NCBI GenBank assembly: GCA_021399435.1
Contig: JAJTUP010000011.1
Coordinates: 1,510,357 to 1,574,356 of the forward strand
Length of the DNA stretch: 64,000 nt
Reading direction: 5' to 3'
Source of the DNA: Diaporthe sp. PMI_573
Lineage: Eukaryota > Ascomycota > Sordariomycetes > Diaporthales > Diaporthaceae
The notes below the pieces were generated by a model that saw nothing but the letters and a program-made list of their open reading frames with translations, ran no database searches and had not been told where the DNA came from. Of the stretch, positions 10,654 to 23,024 are shown piece after piece; position 1 is the first letter of the stretch, and each line of letters opens with the position of its first letter. Made by a program: the position numbers and the translations under genes.

Positions 10654-11943
10654 TCAACTACTCCTGTCCCCGTGCAAGGGTAAGAACTCAATGTCCGTAT
10701 CCGTGACGACCTGGATGTTGGTGTTGGTCCTGGATGAGCCTTTCGACTGAGACGGCTTGTCGACACCCTCCCCGACGTGCGCCCACTGCTGCCGGCTTCC
10801 GCTGCCATACGGGCTGCTTCCTCCCAGAAGGGATCGAATCGAGCTTCCGAGGCGGGAATCGGTAATCGCCTGCCATACTGGTGACAAGGTAGGGACGCAG
10901 GTGCAGATGATGGCGATGGGCACTTCGCTGTTTTGGAAAAGGAGCGCCATCCACTGCGTGTCGACTTGAGTGGGGTCGCCATCAATGAGCGTGATGATAC
11001 ACGCCATACGCAAGATGGAGCAGACCGTCGCACTAAATCTCATTAGCCCGTATTTTCTGAAGGAGGGAGAATCGGGCGTGGGCGGGTTTTCGGGGTCGGG
11101 CTCGCGGCCTTACAATACGGCTACCAGTAGGATACTCGATACCACGATCTTGTTGGATCTCTTCATCTGCAGGTTCCAGATGACTGGAAGCGGAAGTGAC
11201 AGGATGAAGAAATCAAAGATGACATGTGCGATTCCCAGACCCGTGCACGACTTTTCCGTGTCGATGCACGTCCCGGGGAGCATCGGGTTCCACGCCAGGT
11301 ACACCGGGTTGCACGCGGCGAACACGACGACCAAGCTGCTGATCCACCAGGCGACGCAGAGGCCCAGCATGCCGTAGCACACGTTCCGGAACAGCAGGGA
11401 CCTTCCGAACAGGCGCAGATAGAAGAATATGATCGAGCACTGAATGCAGCATACAGCCGCCTGCCATATAAGGTAGTCCGCGACCAGCGTCTGGATCACG
11501 ATAGTTAGGCACACATGCACGTTGCGCACTCACGCATCGGGGTTCGCAATGTGGCCTGCATACCTTGAAGTAGACTTGCATGGCTCCCGGGGTCGACATG
11601 ACCTCCATGGGAGCCAGCCCAGCGCCTGCTGCAACAACTAACACAATAATGGCCGCTTGATTGGCAAAAGCCAAAACCTATTGTGTCGTGAGTATGTGAT
11701 TGCCGAGGAGGGGAGAGGGCGCATCTGTGCTAGATATCGGCCCGTAACACATACCAACGCGGCAATGCATAGGAAATCATCGGCGCCGAGAGAAAGGTTC
11801 TTCAAGCGCCTCGCGTAGATCCGGAGCGGCACAATTCCCGTCGCGAGGATCAGGAACGTCAGCGGGACGGCGATCAGCGCCTGTTGTGGGGGCTGGTCTA
11901 TCACAAACCGCTCCACCATGTGACGAGCGACAAGGGAGGCCAT
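10654..11943 (-). CDS. fungal rhodopsin-domain integral membrane protein 1
   Basis: Four exons fit in frame: 11943-11755, 11677-11564, 11490-11114 and 11056-10654, together 360 residues. The protein has about seven hydrophobic helices, starting with IAVPLTFLILATGIVPLRIY. It carries the fungal rhodopsin-domain hallmarks LGADDFLCIAAL and IIFFYLRLFG, plus a cysteine-rich loop ending CIDTEKSCTGLG. The later helices include DFFILSLPLPVIW. The soluble C-tail is Ser/Gly-rich. Family members include PTH11-like receptors and many uncharacterised SAT-like proteins; none has an assigned ETP role. It sits between the GliT homologue and the NRPS, and two relatives occur elsewhere in the window. Confidence 0.85.
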
Positions 11944-14339
11944 TCTGCGTCAATGATTGGATTCAAAAAGAAGGGGAAGTTTGGTTTCGAAGGGAACACA
12001 ACATGATGTGCCATGAGGAAACGAGGGGGGTTGACCGACATTAAGTATGACAGACCTGGAAGCGTCCTGACTCAACGTCCTGCTCGTTCCAATCCCGGGA
12101 GCGCTGCTCGGCTCTATTGCGAAAGGTGGATTTGGAATCGAAGGATCCATCCGACGCCCAGAATTCGCTTAGGTCCTTGCGATGGCTTATGCACCAAAAT
12201 CCTCCTCAGCCTTGAATACTCTTGTGTTGGTGTGCATCCACCGTACGGTCCAGACCCAACAAGCCATAGCGGGGGAGTCAATGGTAAGGAACAGACATTT
12301 CGTTTGTCTAGTACCGACAAGATCGCTCTGAATAACAATATATCACCTCATTGCTCTCCATCTGGTGGCAGAGGATACGCTCACGAACAGGTGAAGCACA
12401 ATACCTAAGTACACATCGTCTGTGAAGGAACCCCCAGATTTCGACGCATCCCAAATTAGAAGCGGCGTGGCTTCGGTGAGGGATGGGCCGAAAAGTGTTG
12501 GCAGGTTGGCAAATGTACAAGTTCCGATAGGGCGTTCGCGTTGCCAAGTGTATGTACCGCCGCTGTCAAAGGATCGGGTTGGGTGGGTGGGTGGTAGCAC
12601 AAAAGCGAACTATCAGCCGCGGTCATGCGGACGTGATTCCGACTTTGACCTAGGTGGTTGTCAGAAAGGCGCAAAGGAATGCCGGGGATGAGGCCCATGA
12701 GACGCTCAGGCGCTCCGCTTCATGATGGTTACTTACATGCTATTTTCCGGGTCGGCGTTGGCCCGGGAAAATTGCAGACTTGTGCATTCCACCCTCATAT
12801 TCACGCTCAGTTCCGAGGCGTATACACTTATACGCCAATAATCAACGTACGCAAGAGCCAGTCGCGGCCACTCAGAAGAACTTGAATGAAAAATGAATCA
12901 AGACCATAGATACCAGAGAGATGACATACAACCACGTGCTGTGGCAGACATTCACCTAGACCAAGCCTGCAGCGCCTATCGATTAGGACCGCCCGTTCGA
13001 CCAAATCAGGCATGCTCACCCGATAAACGCACATAAGCGGTGCAAATCGTACGAAACCAAATGGATTCTTGTTGGTACACCTTGCGATTCCGTCATTTCC
13101 TAGTTAATCAAGTAATATGAATGCCATCCTGCGGTTGGTGCAGCCCTCATCCTGACCCGGATCCTCCAACGTGCCCACATCCTCCTGCTGTTTAGCTGCT
13201 GCCATTCGTAGTCACAAATTTTCCCAATTGTTCTTTCCTACGAAACCAAAATAAATTCGAGTTATATAAGCGATCTACTAAGTTACCGGGATAGTGTGGT
13301 TCCAGGAGTGGAAATGAAGATAAGAGTAATCCATAAAGCCCACCAAACATAGAAAACATCGTATGTGGGACGGTCTACCAATATGGCCTTTCGTTTTACA
13401 ATTTATACAATAGAAATTAAATCGTTGGCGGGCGAACAATCTCAAGTAGAACGAATTTGCTTTAGAAGCACTGAACCGGCAAAGGAGAATCAGTATGCTC
13501 CAGAACAGAGAAGCAGAAGACCAGGTTTTGCGAAGCATGTAAAACCAATTTCATGAACGTATCCTCAGTCGGTTCATTTATGGTGGAGAGGCTAGGAAAC
13601 CAAAGTAAGGTTGGCTCTACACCAGCCGGGCGATGATCCTTTCGGTTGTGGGATGGGTGGTGATATCGGCCACCGTTGGGTGCAGGAAGCAGATAGCGTG
13701 CCAGCTGCCCAGATGGCAACCAGCCAGCTACTTGCTTAGACCCGCCAACTACACCCAATACGCCCATCTACACCACTATAGTGCCCCTTCGAGTGGTCAC
13801 TCTAGAAGACTAACCAACATTGGTCCAGCATTAAAACACCCAGTCATCTACCGAATCGCCAGTGATGGCTTCGCTTTCGCCTTATATAGGCATCGAGGAC
13901 ACTCTGACAATATGAGAACTTTCAAAACCCAAAGACCGGCTTTTCAAGACATTGAATGAGACGTCTACAGGACGTTTCTGTTGGGATTTGATTTCAGACC
14001 CGAAATCGCAATTTCTTGCAGTTTCACTTGCTCGGGTGCTTCAGGACCTTCGGGTACCGGTTCAAGCCTCGGAGGATCACCGGCGCCCTTCCAGTCCATG
14101 GTGCCCTCGTGTTTTGATGTTGCTGACGGCCCAACACATCCTCGGAAGCCGGTCACTTCCCGTATACCTCTGCTGATCTTAGGGAGTGGCAAGAAGCGAT
14201 TGCATGTTGTGAGGTCGGCTCGGGTAGCCGGGCTGTGGCGACCTACTCACTGGAGAGGATCAGTGTTCAGCCCTCGAAAACAGTGGGATATTTCACTGAC
14301 GTGATTCTTGCAGGTAAACACCACCTGAAGATTTTAGCC
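11944..14339. other. gene-free 2.4 kb upstream of the NRPS
   Basis: I find no credible gene and no adenylation-domain motif in any frame here, although GliP-type synthetases would carry their first adenylation domain at this place. Frames between 12.0 and 14.2 kb are short and unlike known proteins. TCGGCCACCGT at 13666-13676 is a one-mismatch GliZ-type site. The stretch is both the promoter region and the possible scar of a lost N-terminal module. Confidence 0.5.
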
Positions 14340-17300
14340 ATGACCAAGCCTTGCTATGCAACTGTATCCAACATGTACGATTCTGGTTCGGCTCCCCTAG
14401 ACTCGCAGAAAATCGTCCTGTCAGAGATCTCGAGGATACTCGGTGTTGCATCAACTCAACTACACCTCAAGTCCAATTTTATTCGAAATGGGGGTGATTC
14501 TTTTTCGGCCATCCAGCTTCAGGCCGCACTTCGGAAACGTGGAATCCAGGTCAGTACTCAGTTACATTTGACAGGCCTCAGGTGACTGAAAGCTGACATG
14601 GCCACAGATAGGGGTGGTCTCCATACTGCAATGTTGCGACCTAATCCATCTTGCCACAGATTGCACACGTGCTCGGGATAGACCCTTGCTGGGCAATGGC
14701 AGTCAGATCAGAAAGGCCCAGAGCTCGGACAACACGCCACTTGCCAAGCGAAGGCGCCGCCGATCAAGCACGACGAAAGTCGGTGCATGCAAGCAGTTGT
14801 CGAAGTGTATACGATATCCAATGACGGAGATGCAGACCTCTCTGGTCGTTTCCACGAAGGTGCGTGCGGCTTTATGACTGAAGTAGCTTGCAACTCCATG
14901 ATCGCTAAAATCATAAACGTCCGAATAGGCCAACCCTGGTCGCAATGTGATTGAGTACATCGAAACCCATCGACCCGATAATATTCCCGCGTTGAAGGCG
15001 GCATGGGAGGAAGTGCTGGCGCTGGAGCCCATATTTCGCATGTCTTTCGAGGTAGACGAGTCGGGAGGCTTCATGTACGAGGGCGACCGCGCGGCGCCCT
15101 TTGTCTGGGAGGAGACGGTGGTCGACACGGAGTCCTCGTATCAGCGCAAAGTGGAAATGCCTCTTGAAGCAGACCTTTGCGCGCGGGCGGGCTCGACTTT
15201 CAAGGTTGTCACGCTCCAAGGCGCAGAGTGCGCCTCAAGGAGCACCGTCATATGGCGCGTTCACCATGCCAGAATCGACGGCACGTCTTTCACTCTCCTC
15301 CGTGATAAGGTAAGGCGTGTCGTGGCGGGGGGCCAAGTCCAAGCTGGACCATCATTCGCGACCATCGCGCTGCAGTTGCAGACGCTTCAGATGCAAGGGG
15401 CGCAAGCAGCGGCGGCATTCTGGGCACAAGTGCGCAAGGACGACACTAATTCTTCTCAACCGACAAGGCTGCTTCTCCCAGCTCCTGATCCACCAGACGA
15501 TGCGCAAGTACTGCCTATGCCGCTTGGGAAAGTATGGATTCATCCCAACCATGATAAGCTGTCAGCGCACGCCCAGGCAGCCGGTGTCACGGTGGCCTCG
15601 CTCTACTACGCAGCCTGGGCCCTCGTGCTTGCTACATATTCAGACTCTGAGCATGTTTGCTTTGGAGCCGTCCTTTGTGGAAGAAGTCTCCCGATCGCGG
15701 ATATCATGTCTGTTGTCGGGCCTACGATCAACACGCTGCCATTGCACGTTTCCGTAGATCCCGGATCGACAGTCGAGTCTTACACCCGCAAGGTCTTTGC
15801 ATCTCTCTTGGACTTGACTACTTTCCAATATTCCATCCCGGATCATGGATTCATTCGAAACTTCTCCTCTGCCGTCAATATTCGATTTCACACGCTGGGA
15901 TGCACAGACGCAGAGTCCGATTGGATCGTCGAAGAGCCTTACAGCCGAGTCAGATCTGATTTTCCAATCCACGTCGAGGTCGGGACAAATGGACGGATCT
16001 GCATCGAGTACAACACCGAGGTGTTTTTCGAGGCTCATATGCAACGCCTTGGAGCTTCATTTGCTGATGCACTTGATGCTATGCTGGACTCCGGTTCGAG
16101 CGTAGGCTCCTGCTTGGAATGTCTCGTAGGCGGCACACGGCGGATAGAACTGGCCAGAATGGGGAACTGGGCTTCCGAATTGACCAGGCCCAGCTCGATC
16201 ACTGACGACCTCACCACGTTATTCTCACAAGCCGCCGAGAAGCATCCCTCGGTTGTCGCGGTCGAGCACGGCTCGTGCGTTTTGACGTATGGCGAGCTTG
16301 ATGAAAAGTCATCCGCCGTAGCGGGACATTTGTCAGAGTTTGTCAGACTGGGAGATGTGGTCGGGGTGCACGCAGACAGTACGATAAACTGGATTGTCGG
16401 CATTTATGGCGTTCTCAAAGCCGGTGCGACTTGTTGCCCCTTTGACCAACAACTCCCAGATGTTGCTCGAGACGCCAACTTCACAGCCTCTGGGGCCCAG
16501 GTATTCCTGACTGGGAGTTCCGCAGCCAAGTCGCGAAAGCCGGAGTCATGTCGGATATGCCTCTCTGTGGAGGAATTGCTCCTGCTACAGGACACCCCCG
16601 CAGACAATGGTCCACGCAACGCCAAGCCCTCTTCAGTGGCATACCTGTGCTTTACATCAGGTTCCACAGGAAAGCCCAAGGGTGTCATGTGTCGACACGA
16701 TGGGCTAGTGGCATTTCAAAAGGACTTCCGCGTACGCCTCTGTGCCCGACCCGGTTGGAGAATTGCTCAATTCATGTCTCTGGGGTTCGACGGCAGCATC
16801 CACGAGATATTCTCCGCGTTGAGCTATGGCTCTACTCTGGTTCTGAAGGACTATTCAAAGCCGTTTTCACATTTGAGAACCTGCGATGCGGTGATTCTGA
16901 CAAGCACAGTATCACAAGCCCTCGATCCCGCCGAATACCCCAACCTGAGGGCTGTTTACCTTGTTGGAGAGGTGGTGCCCCAAAGCGTTTGTGACGCCTG
17001 GGCCTGTCACAGGCAGCTGTTCAATATGTATGGGCCGACGGAGGCCACATGCGGTGCAACCATCAAGGCTCTGTTTCCGAACCAGCCAGTTACCATAGGA
17101 GTTCCTTGCTCCTCGGTGAGGATCTATCTGCTTGACAGTCGCCAAAGGGTGGTTCCATGGGGCGTTGTTGGCGAAATATGCCTCGCAGGCGTCCAAGTTT
17201 CTCGTGGATACATTGGACGGCCAGATGAGACGGCCAGACGATTCGTACCGGATCATATAAACCCCCAGTACAAAGGCGAACACATGTATAAGACGGGCGA

Positions 17301-19371
17301 TCGGGCATACTGGAATGAACAGGGCGAGTTGGTGTTTCTGGGCCGCAACGACCGACAAGTCAAGCTGAAAGGATTCCGGATCGACCTTGACGACCTAGAG
17401 ATTAGGATCCCCAGGGCCTCAAAGAACTGTGCTGCGGCAGCGGTGGCGATGGACGCTAACAATGACCACCTTGTTGCCCTTGTGCAGCCCAGTGGATTAG
17501 ACCTCAAGGAGCTGGGTTCTGAGCTCCGTCGACACGTTCCCTCTTATGCGATTCCACATCATATTGCGGCGGTTGACATCTTCCCCATGACTCCAGCGGG
17601 GAAGGTGGACTACAAGTGTATTGCAGCCACGGAGTCCTCCAGCTTTGAGACTATCTGCAGTGCACCAAAGGCAGCTACAGTGACAGTGGTCAAGACCGCG
17701 TTGAGAGACTCGCTACAGATACCTGGTGATATGGAGATTGACTTGCAGTCAAGTTTCAGCGATCTGGGCGGGGACTCGCTTCTTGCCATCGCTTTCAGCA
17801 ACCGTCTTTCTCAATCCCTCAAGCAGCAGGTGTCGGCTCGTCTAATATTAGAAACTGCCACCATTCAGGACTTAGCTGAGGCGCTCGACTCGGATGCCTC
17901 CCGAAAGCTACCCGCGATGGCGGCTGCTATGGACGATCACAACTCACTTGAAACGAGTGTACTCGGACAGCATGCCTTGTCGCCGATCGAACGTTATTGG
18001 TGGCAGAGGTATCAATGTGGTGGCGATACGAGCTCGTTCAACGTGACCTACGCCTGTCAGCTGTCTAGTACGGTAAACCTGCCGAAACTTGTTGAAGCCT
18101 GGAATTGTGCCCTCAGCAGACATCTCATTCTCAGGTGCCGATACGCGTGCTCGAAGGAAGACCTCTCGGAAGTCGTTCGAAGGTACTCACCCAACCCGCC
18201 AAGTGTTCGAGAGGTCCAATCAATCTCTCTTGATGACGAAGTGAATAATCCGTTCAACTTGATGGACCAGGATGCGGATTTGATCCGAGTCTCCATCTCT
18301 GCGACGCATATGCTCATAGTAGTCAGCCATATTATCTGCGATCTGACAACGCTGCAGAGTTTGCTGCTTGAAGTGGCAGACACATATAATGACATTCAGC
18401 GACCACTCATCAACAAAAAGACTTACTTCCAGGCGACCACGTGGTCCAAGCCAGCAGCCCCCCAGAACTTATCTTTCTGGTCTGATTATCTGGCAGACGC
18501 CCCAAGACAAAGTCTGTGCTCGGTCGGCGGCAGTGGTAACGGCAGCGCAGTCACCCGAAAGCCGTGGTCAGGGTCATCATATGCCTGTGAGATCCCCAGG
18601 AACATATACCAGGACGCGCTTCTCTTTTCTTCCCACAACAAGGTCACCATGCACCAGCTCGGCCTCGCGGCAGTCGCGCTGGCGCTGCAGCCCACAGACT
18701 CTGGGACGTGCGACATCACGCTCGGGGCCCCTTACCTGAACCGTGACTCCAAGGAAGACCTCCAAGTCATCGGCTTGTTTGTAGAGCCACTTCCTATCCG
18801 TATCCGGTACCCGTGGCCGCCGGCGGGCCCAGGCAAGAAGTCCTCCTCCTTCGTCAAAGCGGTGCAGGACTCCAGCAGGGCCGCGTTGTCACACGTGGTC
18901 CCCTGGGACCAGCTCATGTCGCACTTGTGCATAGACAAGCAGCGGAGCTATCCCTCCCATCCCCTCTTCGACACAATGGTCACGTTCCACGGTGCGGCTC
19001 ACGAGGTCCGGCTCCCCATCGACGGCGTGCGCTTCCTGCCCACGTGGGCTCAAGGGGCGAAATTCAAGATCATGGCCGAGTTCACGGCGCGGTCTACGGG
19101 CGCGCTGACCCTGAGGCTCGAGTGCAGCGATGAGTTCCTTGATCGCGACGATGTGCGAGTCCTAGCGCGCCTGATCGTGGAAGCATTCCGCGGTTTGACG
19201 GCGGGCGAGAGCTATGATGCGGTTCTTGGGAAAGTTATGCGTATCAGAGCTGACTACGCTACTCACGGTCGTCCTCAAGTTGACGATGGCGACCCGCTGA
19301 TGGAAATCACGGTGGGGTCCGCGACCGCAGAAACAACAGAGAGTGGGAGGATCAAGGCAGATTCAAACTAG
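14340..19371 (+). CDS. gliP-like: ETP-type nonribosomal peptide synthetase, T-C-A-T-C, GliP-like but short
   Basis: Three exons, 14340-14549, 14608-14859 and 14929-19371, give about 1634 residues; GliP has about 2135. Domains in order: carrier T1 (GGDSF, Ser near residue 54), condensation C1 (starts YPMTEMQ about 140; HHARIDG about 266), adenylation A (FTSGSTGKPKG about 729; MYGPTEATCGAT; YKTGDRAYW; GRNDRQVKLKGFRID; MTPAGKVDY), carrier T2 (GGDSLLAI, Ser about 1104), condensation C2 (LSPIERYWWQ about 1153; SHIICDL about 1287, keeping the second His and the Asp). It stops soon after C2. Missing against GliP are the first A domain and the terminal T3. The ATG at 14340 begins just before T1, and I see no upstream exon. 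It may be a truncated gene, depend on an adenylation domain supplied in trans, or be genuinely rearranged. Product in the family: a cyclo-dipeptide. Confidence 0.85.
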
Positions 19372-19637
19372 TTCTCCTTTCCTACGATAGAAATCTCTCT
19401 TCTGGGGGGCGGAGTTGCCAATAAATGATTTCTTTGTCATCAGACATGTAATTTCGCTTTTTCACTCGTCGAGTCCTGTTTCCCTTTCACTACCTTTTAT
19501 TTTTGGCCTCAAATCCGGAACACGCAGAACCTAAACTGTGGTATACGAAACATTATCATTCCCACCAATTTATTGTCAGAAGTGATGTGTGTTCCTATGT
19601 GGTTCTGAGGATATGGTGTCCCGTAGTTGCGAAATAT
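19372..19637. other. convergent spacer, NRPS / ABC transporter
   Basis: A+T-rich 3' region shared by two converging genes. It contains an AATAAATGA block near 19420 that may serve as a polyadenylation signal for the NRPS. I see no other feature. Confidence 0.4.
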
Positions 19638-22600
19638 TCATGTTGACTGGTCTCCTTCCGTCTGTTTGTTCCACATCCGAGCATATGATCCATTCTTTGC
19701 CAGCAGCTCAGCGTGTTTCCCCCTCTCCACTACTCGTCCGCTCGAAAGGACAAGTATTTGATCGGCTTTCGTGATCGTCGAAAGGCGATGTCTTTGTTTG
19801 TTAGCGGTGCCTTGAGGTGGTCTGCGAAAAAGAGGTCCTTTGGCTGGCAACTTACGCAATCACGACCGTTGTCCTACCCTCAGACACCCTTTCTAGGGAC
19901 CCCTGGATCTGCCGCTCAGTTTCTGAATCCAGCGATGCGGTCGCCTCGTCCAGCAAGAGGATTCGGGGCGACTTGAGGAACGCCCGAGCGATAGCAATCT
20001 GCTTTCTTAATTAGCGAGGATGTTTTCATCCCACTTTGGAGAGCTGCTTTGTCATACTCTCTGCCTTTCGCCGCCCGAGAGCTTGAGACCTCTCTCCCCG
20101 ACGACAGTAGAATATCCATTGGGGAAGCTCAGTATCCTGTGATGGACGCTAGCGGCTTTGCATGCATTGTAAACATCCTCTTTGGAAGCCTCGGGTCTGG
20201 AGTAAAGAAGATTGTACATCAGGGAGTCATTGAATAGAACGGTGTCTTGGGGGACAACTCCGATGTGGCTTCGCAAACTCTCAACTGAAAGCTCACGCAT
20301 GTCCAGGCCATCCACCTTGATCTGGCCTTCTCCAGGATCGTAGAAGCGGAAGAGAAGTTTCAGGATGGTCGATTTCCCGCTTCCACTCTCGCCAACGAGA
20401 GCCGTCGATGTCCCGGGCATAACATCAAAAGACACGTCATCCAGGGCTGGTCGCCCAGAATTATACGAAAATGAGACGTTGGAAAAGGAAATCTTCCCGT
20501 CACAACTCTCGAGGTCTTTCGCATTTTCAGAATCCCTGATTGCGGGCTTCTCATTGAACTGCGCGTGAGGATGATTAGCGCCGACCATTTTCTCAGAAGC
20601 TAAGCAGTAGAGTTCTTACAAGCTCTAGCATCCGTTCCGCGTCGACCAGGTTATTCTGGACCTCTGTGTATACGATTAGTAGGCTTCACGAGAAGCTAGG
20701 ATATGCATTCGCTAGATACGAAAGGATTACTTGCTAGCCTGGTATTAGCATCCTGTACGTGTAATGAACTCTAGGAATGTTCACCTAGGGCACTGTATGC
20801 GGGCTAGGGCGATATGGACTGACCGTGTGTAAAAGCTTCCAAAGAAGTTCAGTGGGGCTTGGAGCTGCGCAAGATATGTCAACAGCGTAACAAATGTTGC
20901 GACTTTGTGCAAGTCCATGGAGATCTGGTAGGCGTTCCAGTAGCAAGCGACAAGTATGCCCAGTGTGAAGACGCTGTTCTGTACGACGTTCAACAAATTC
21001 AGCGAGAAGAATACGTCGTACTCTGCTTTCTGAAAGTATGAAATTAATTTCTCGTATCTCGAGATTTCCATGGAAACAGCTCCACTCTGGTGAACTGTTT
21101 CGTAGGAAAGGAGGGCGTCTGTTCTGTGAACATGCTCAGCATTACCCTCTATATACCTATATTCCATGCAAGTCGAAGCGTGGGATGGGTCATGGCATAC
21201 TTGGTTGCTTCCATTTGTCGCTCGCGCTTGGCCATTTCTCGACGGGCCCGGCCGCGGTACTTGGCCATGTAAATAGTTATGTAGATGTAGAAGTAGGTTA
21301 CCGAGATGACCATCAAAGAGTAAAATGCATCAAACATAATGAAGAAGTAGGCCGCAGCTATCCAAAGGTCCGCAACCATAGGGAAGAGCTGAAAGACGAG
21401 ACCGTCTAGAAACGTGTTCAAAGCGCCTCCTTTGCTCAAGGCACTCATGACCTCTCCGATGCGTTTGCTGAGGTGGAAGTCAAGAGAGAGATGTAGGACA
21501 TGTTGAAAAGTGGCTGAGCTTAGGCGCCGGTACGTCGACTGACTGATTGGGATCCAAAGAATTGCGCGAAATGATCCTATAACACCTTGTTGACCTTGTA
21601 GCCCACGAAATAAGATGTACAGCAGAATTTGCTGGTGAGGTATTTTTCCGGGGCCCAAGGAAGCAACCACAACCCCGAGTTGGTGTGGTGCCAGAATGTT
21701 GATTACGCGCTGTGCCACAAGCAGCAAGAAGCAAAAAACGGCTCGGACTTGAAGTGCGTGCGAGTCTGCTGGCCTGAGGGATGTTATCATGAGGGCTTCC
21801 ATGGTATAATTAAGAGCTGAGAGGGGGGCTGTGTCCTACCAGAGATACGGGAAGAGTGCGCGGAAGCCTAGAAAGTAATCTAGCCATGTCGTTGTTTGCG
21901 CATCACCAATAACTTTGCGTGAATCATCCTTCTTGTGTGATGTACCGTAGCCAGCACCGTTGGTGGATTCGGTAGAAAGCAGACCATTGCTCTCTTCTTC
22001 TTCATCACCATGGCTAGGTCGTCGTGGTCTCGTGCCAAGATATAGAAAGGCTAAGCAGAGCATGACGAGCACGCGGGAGACACCCAGGGTTAACTGGGCA
22101 ACATTGTGCGGGCCGCTGCCTGAGGTTCGGTGCAGGGCACAAATTACCCAGGCCGTCTCATAAATGGCGCTCACAAGCCATATGTGAAAGTGAACACTGG
22201 AAACTTGATATGGGATGTCTGGGTCAGGCAAGAGCCCCGCAAGGTAGAAGAGTTCCACCCCCAGCAAGGATGACTGCTCTTGTGTCAGATGGGGTGTCCA
22301 CAACGCATCAAAATCGAATAATTACCGCATATTCCTTCGAAGAGTACCACCCGCTTGATTCTATGAACGCGGTTATAATGAGCGTGACAGCCTGCAAATT
22401 TTTGACGTCAGTGAACTAGACCGCATGGAAGAATGCGGCAGGTCTTACGATCAAGCAACAAAAGAAAACGTGCAGGGTCCAGAAAACCATGCTCGTTCCT
22501 TTTCGTGCTCCTTTAGCAGGCGAAGATGACCTTGATTGAGTTTTGACTGCTGAGGAAATGCGCGAAATAATGAACATGAGGCATAATGAAATAGGATATG

Positions 22601-22715
22601 CCCATAGAAAGATTTGGCTGCCTATGGATTCCATGTCTACGGTGTGCCTGGGTTGTCTAGCTTGGAACTGTCTGTGTTTGATGCCAGGTGTGAAAAAAGA
22701 AGGCAGTTCAGACAT
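19638..22715 (-). CDS. ABC half-transporter of the HMT1/ABCB6 type
   Basis: The gene is split into about eight or more exons. The N-terminal extension has about five hydrophobic helices (for example [17 protein letters not shown]). A six-helix ABC domain follows, with DALLSYETV matching the HMT1-family NYETVK region. After [15 protein letters not shown] comes one nucleotide-binding domain: Walker [11 protein letters not shown]-loop VVPQDTVLF, signature LSGGERQ, Walker [13 protein letters not shown], and H-loop IAHRLST across the last intron. Such proteins work as homodimers, often in vacuolar membranes, and some move glutathione conjugates or phytochelatins. In an ETP cluster, handling of thiol or GSH-conjugated intermediates or toxin sequestration is plausible but inferred. 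The start could be 22715 or 22634. The divergent promoter with the C-S lyase holds a perfect GliZ-type site. Confidence 0.85.
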
Positions 22716-22802
22716 ATTCACGGCATATGAGATAGCTCAGCCAATAGAAAGATTGGAGCGAGTGACTCCGCTGTCTTCGTCAGCAACATGGTACTGACGG
22801 TC

Positions 22803-22813
22803 TCGGCTCCCGA
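22803..22813. promoter_or_regulatory. perfect TCGGN3CCGA palindrome (GliZ-type site)
   Basis: The sequence reads TCGGCTCCCGA. It lies in the divergent promoter, about 90 bp from the ABC-transporter ATG and about 210 bp from the C-S lyase ATG, so one site could serve both genes. Confidence 0.65.
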
Positions 22814-23024
22814 CTCGGCCTCCACTACAGAAGGCTCCACCTCCGCCGTTTTCGACAGAGTCGCGCTCCTTGTCGCACTTCATCCCATGCGAACCTAGGA
22901 TAGATAACCAGTGCAACCTGACATATTTGATCTCGGTTCGGAATTGATGTCAGCGTGAAAAATAATTGCCCTTTGCTGCAACACAAGAGACAAGCCCAAC
23001 ATATCAAGCGTGACAGACAGCTCA

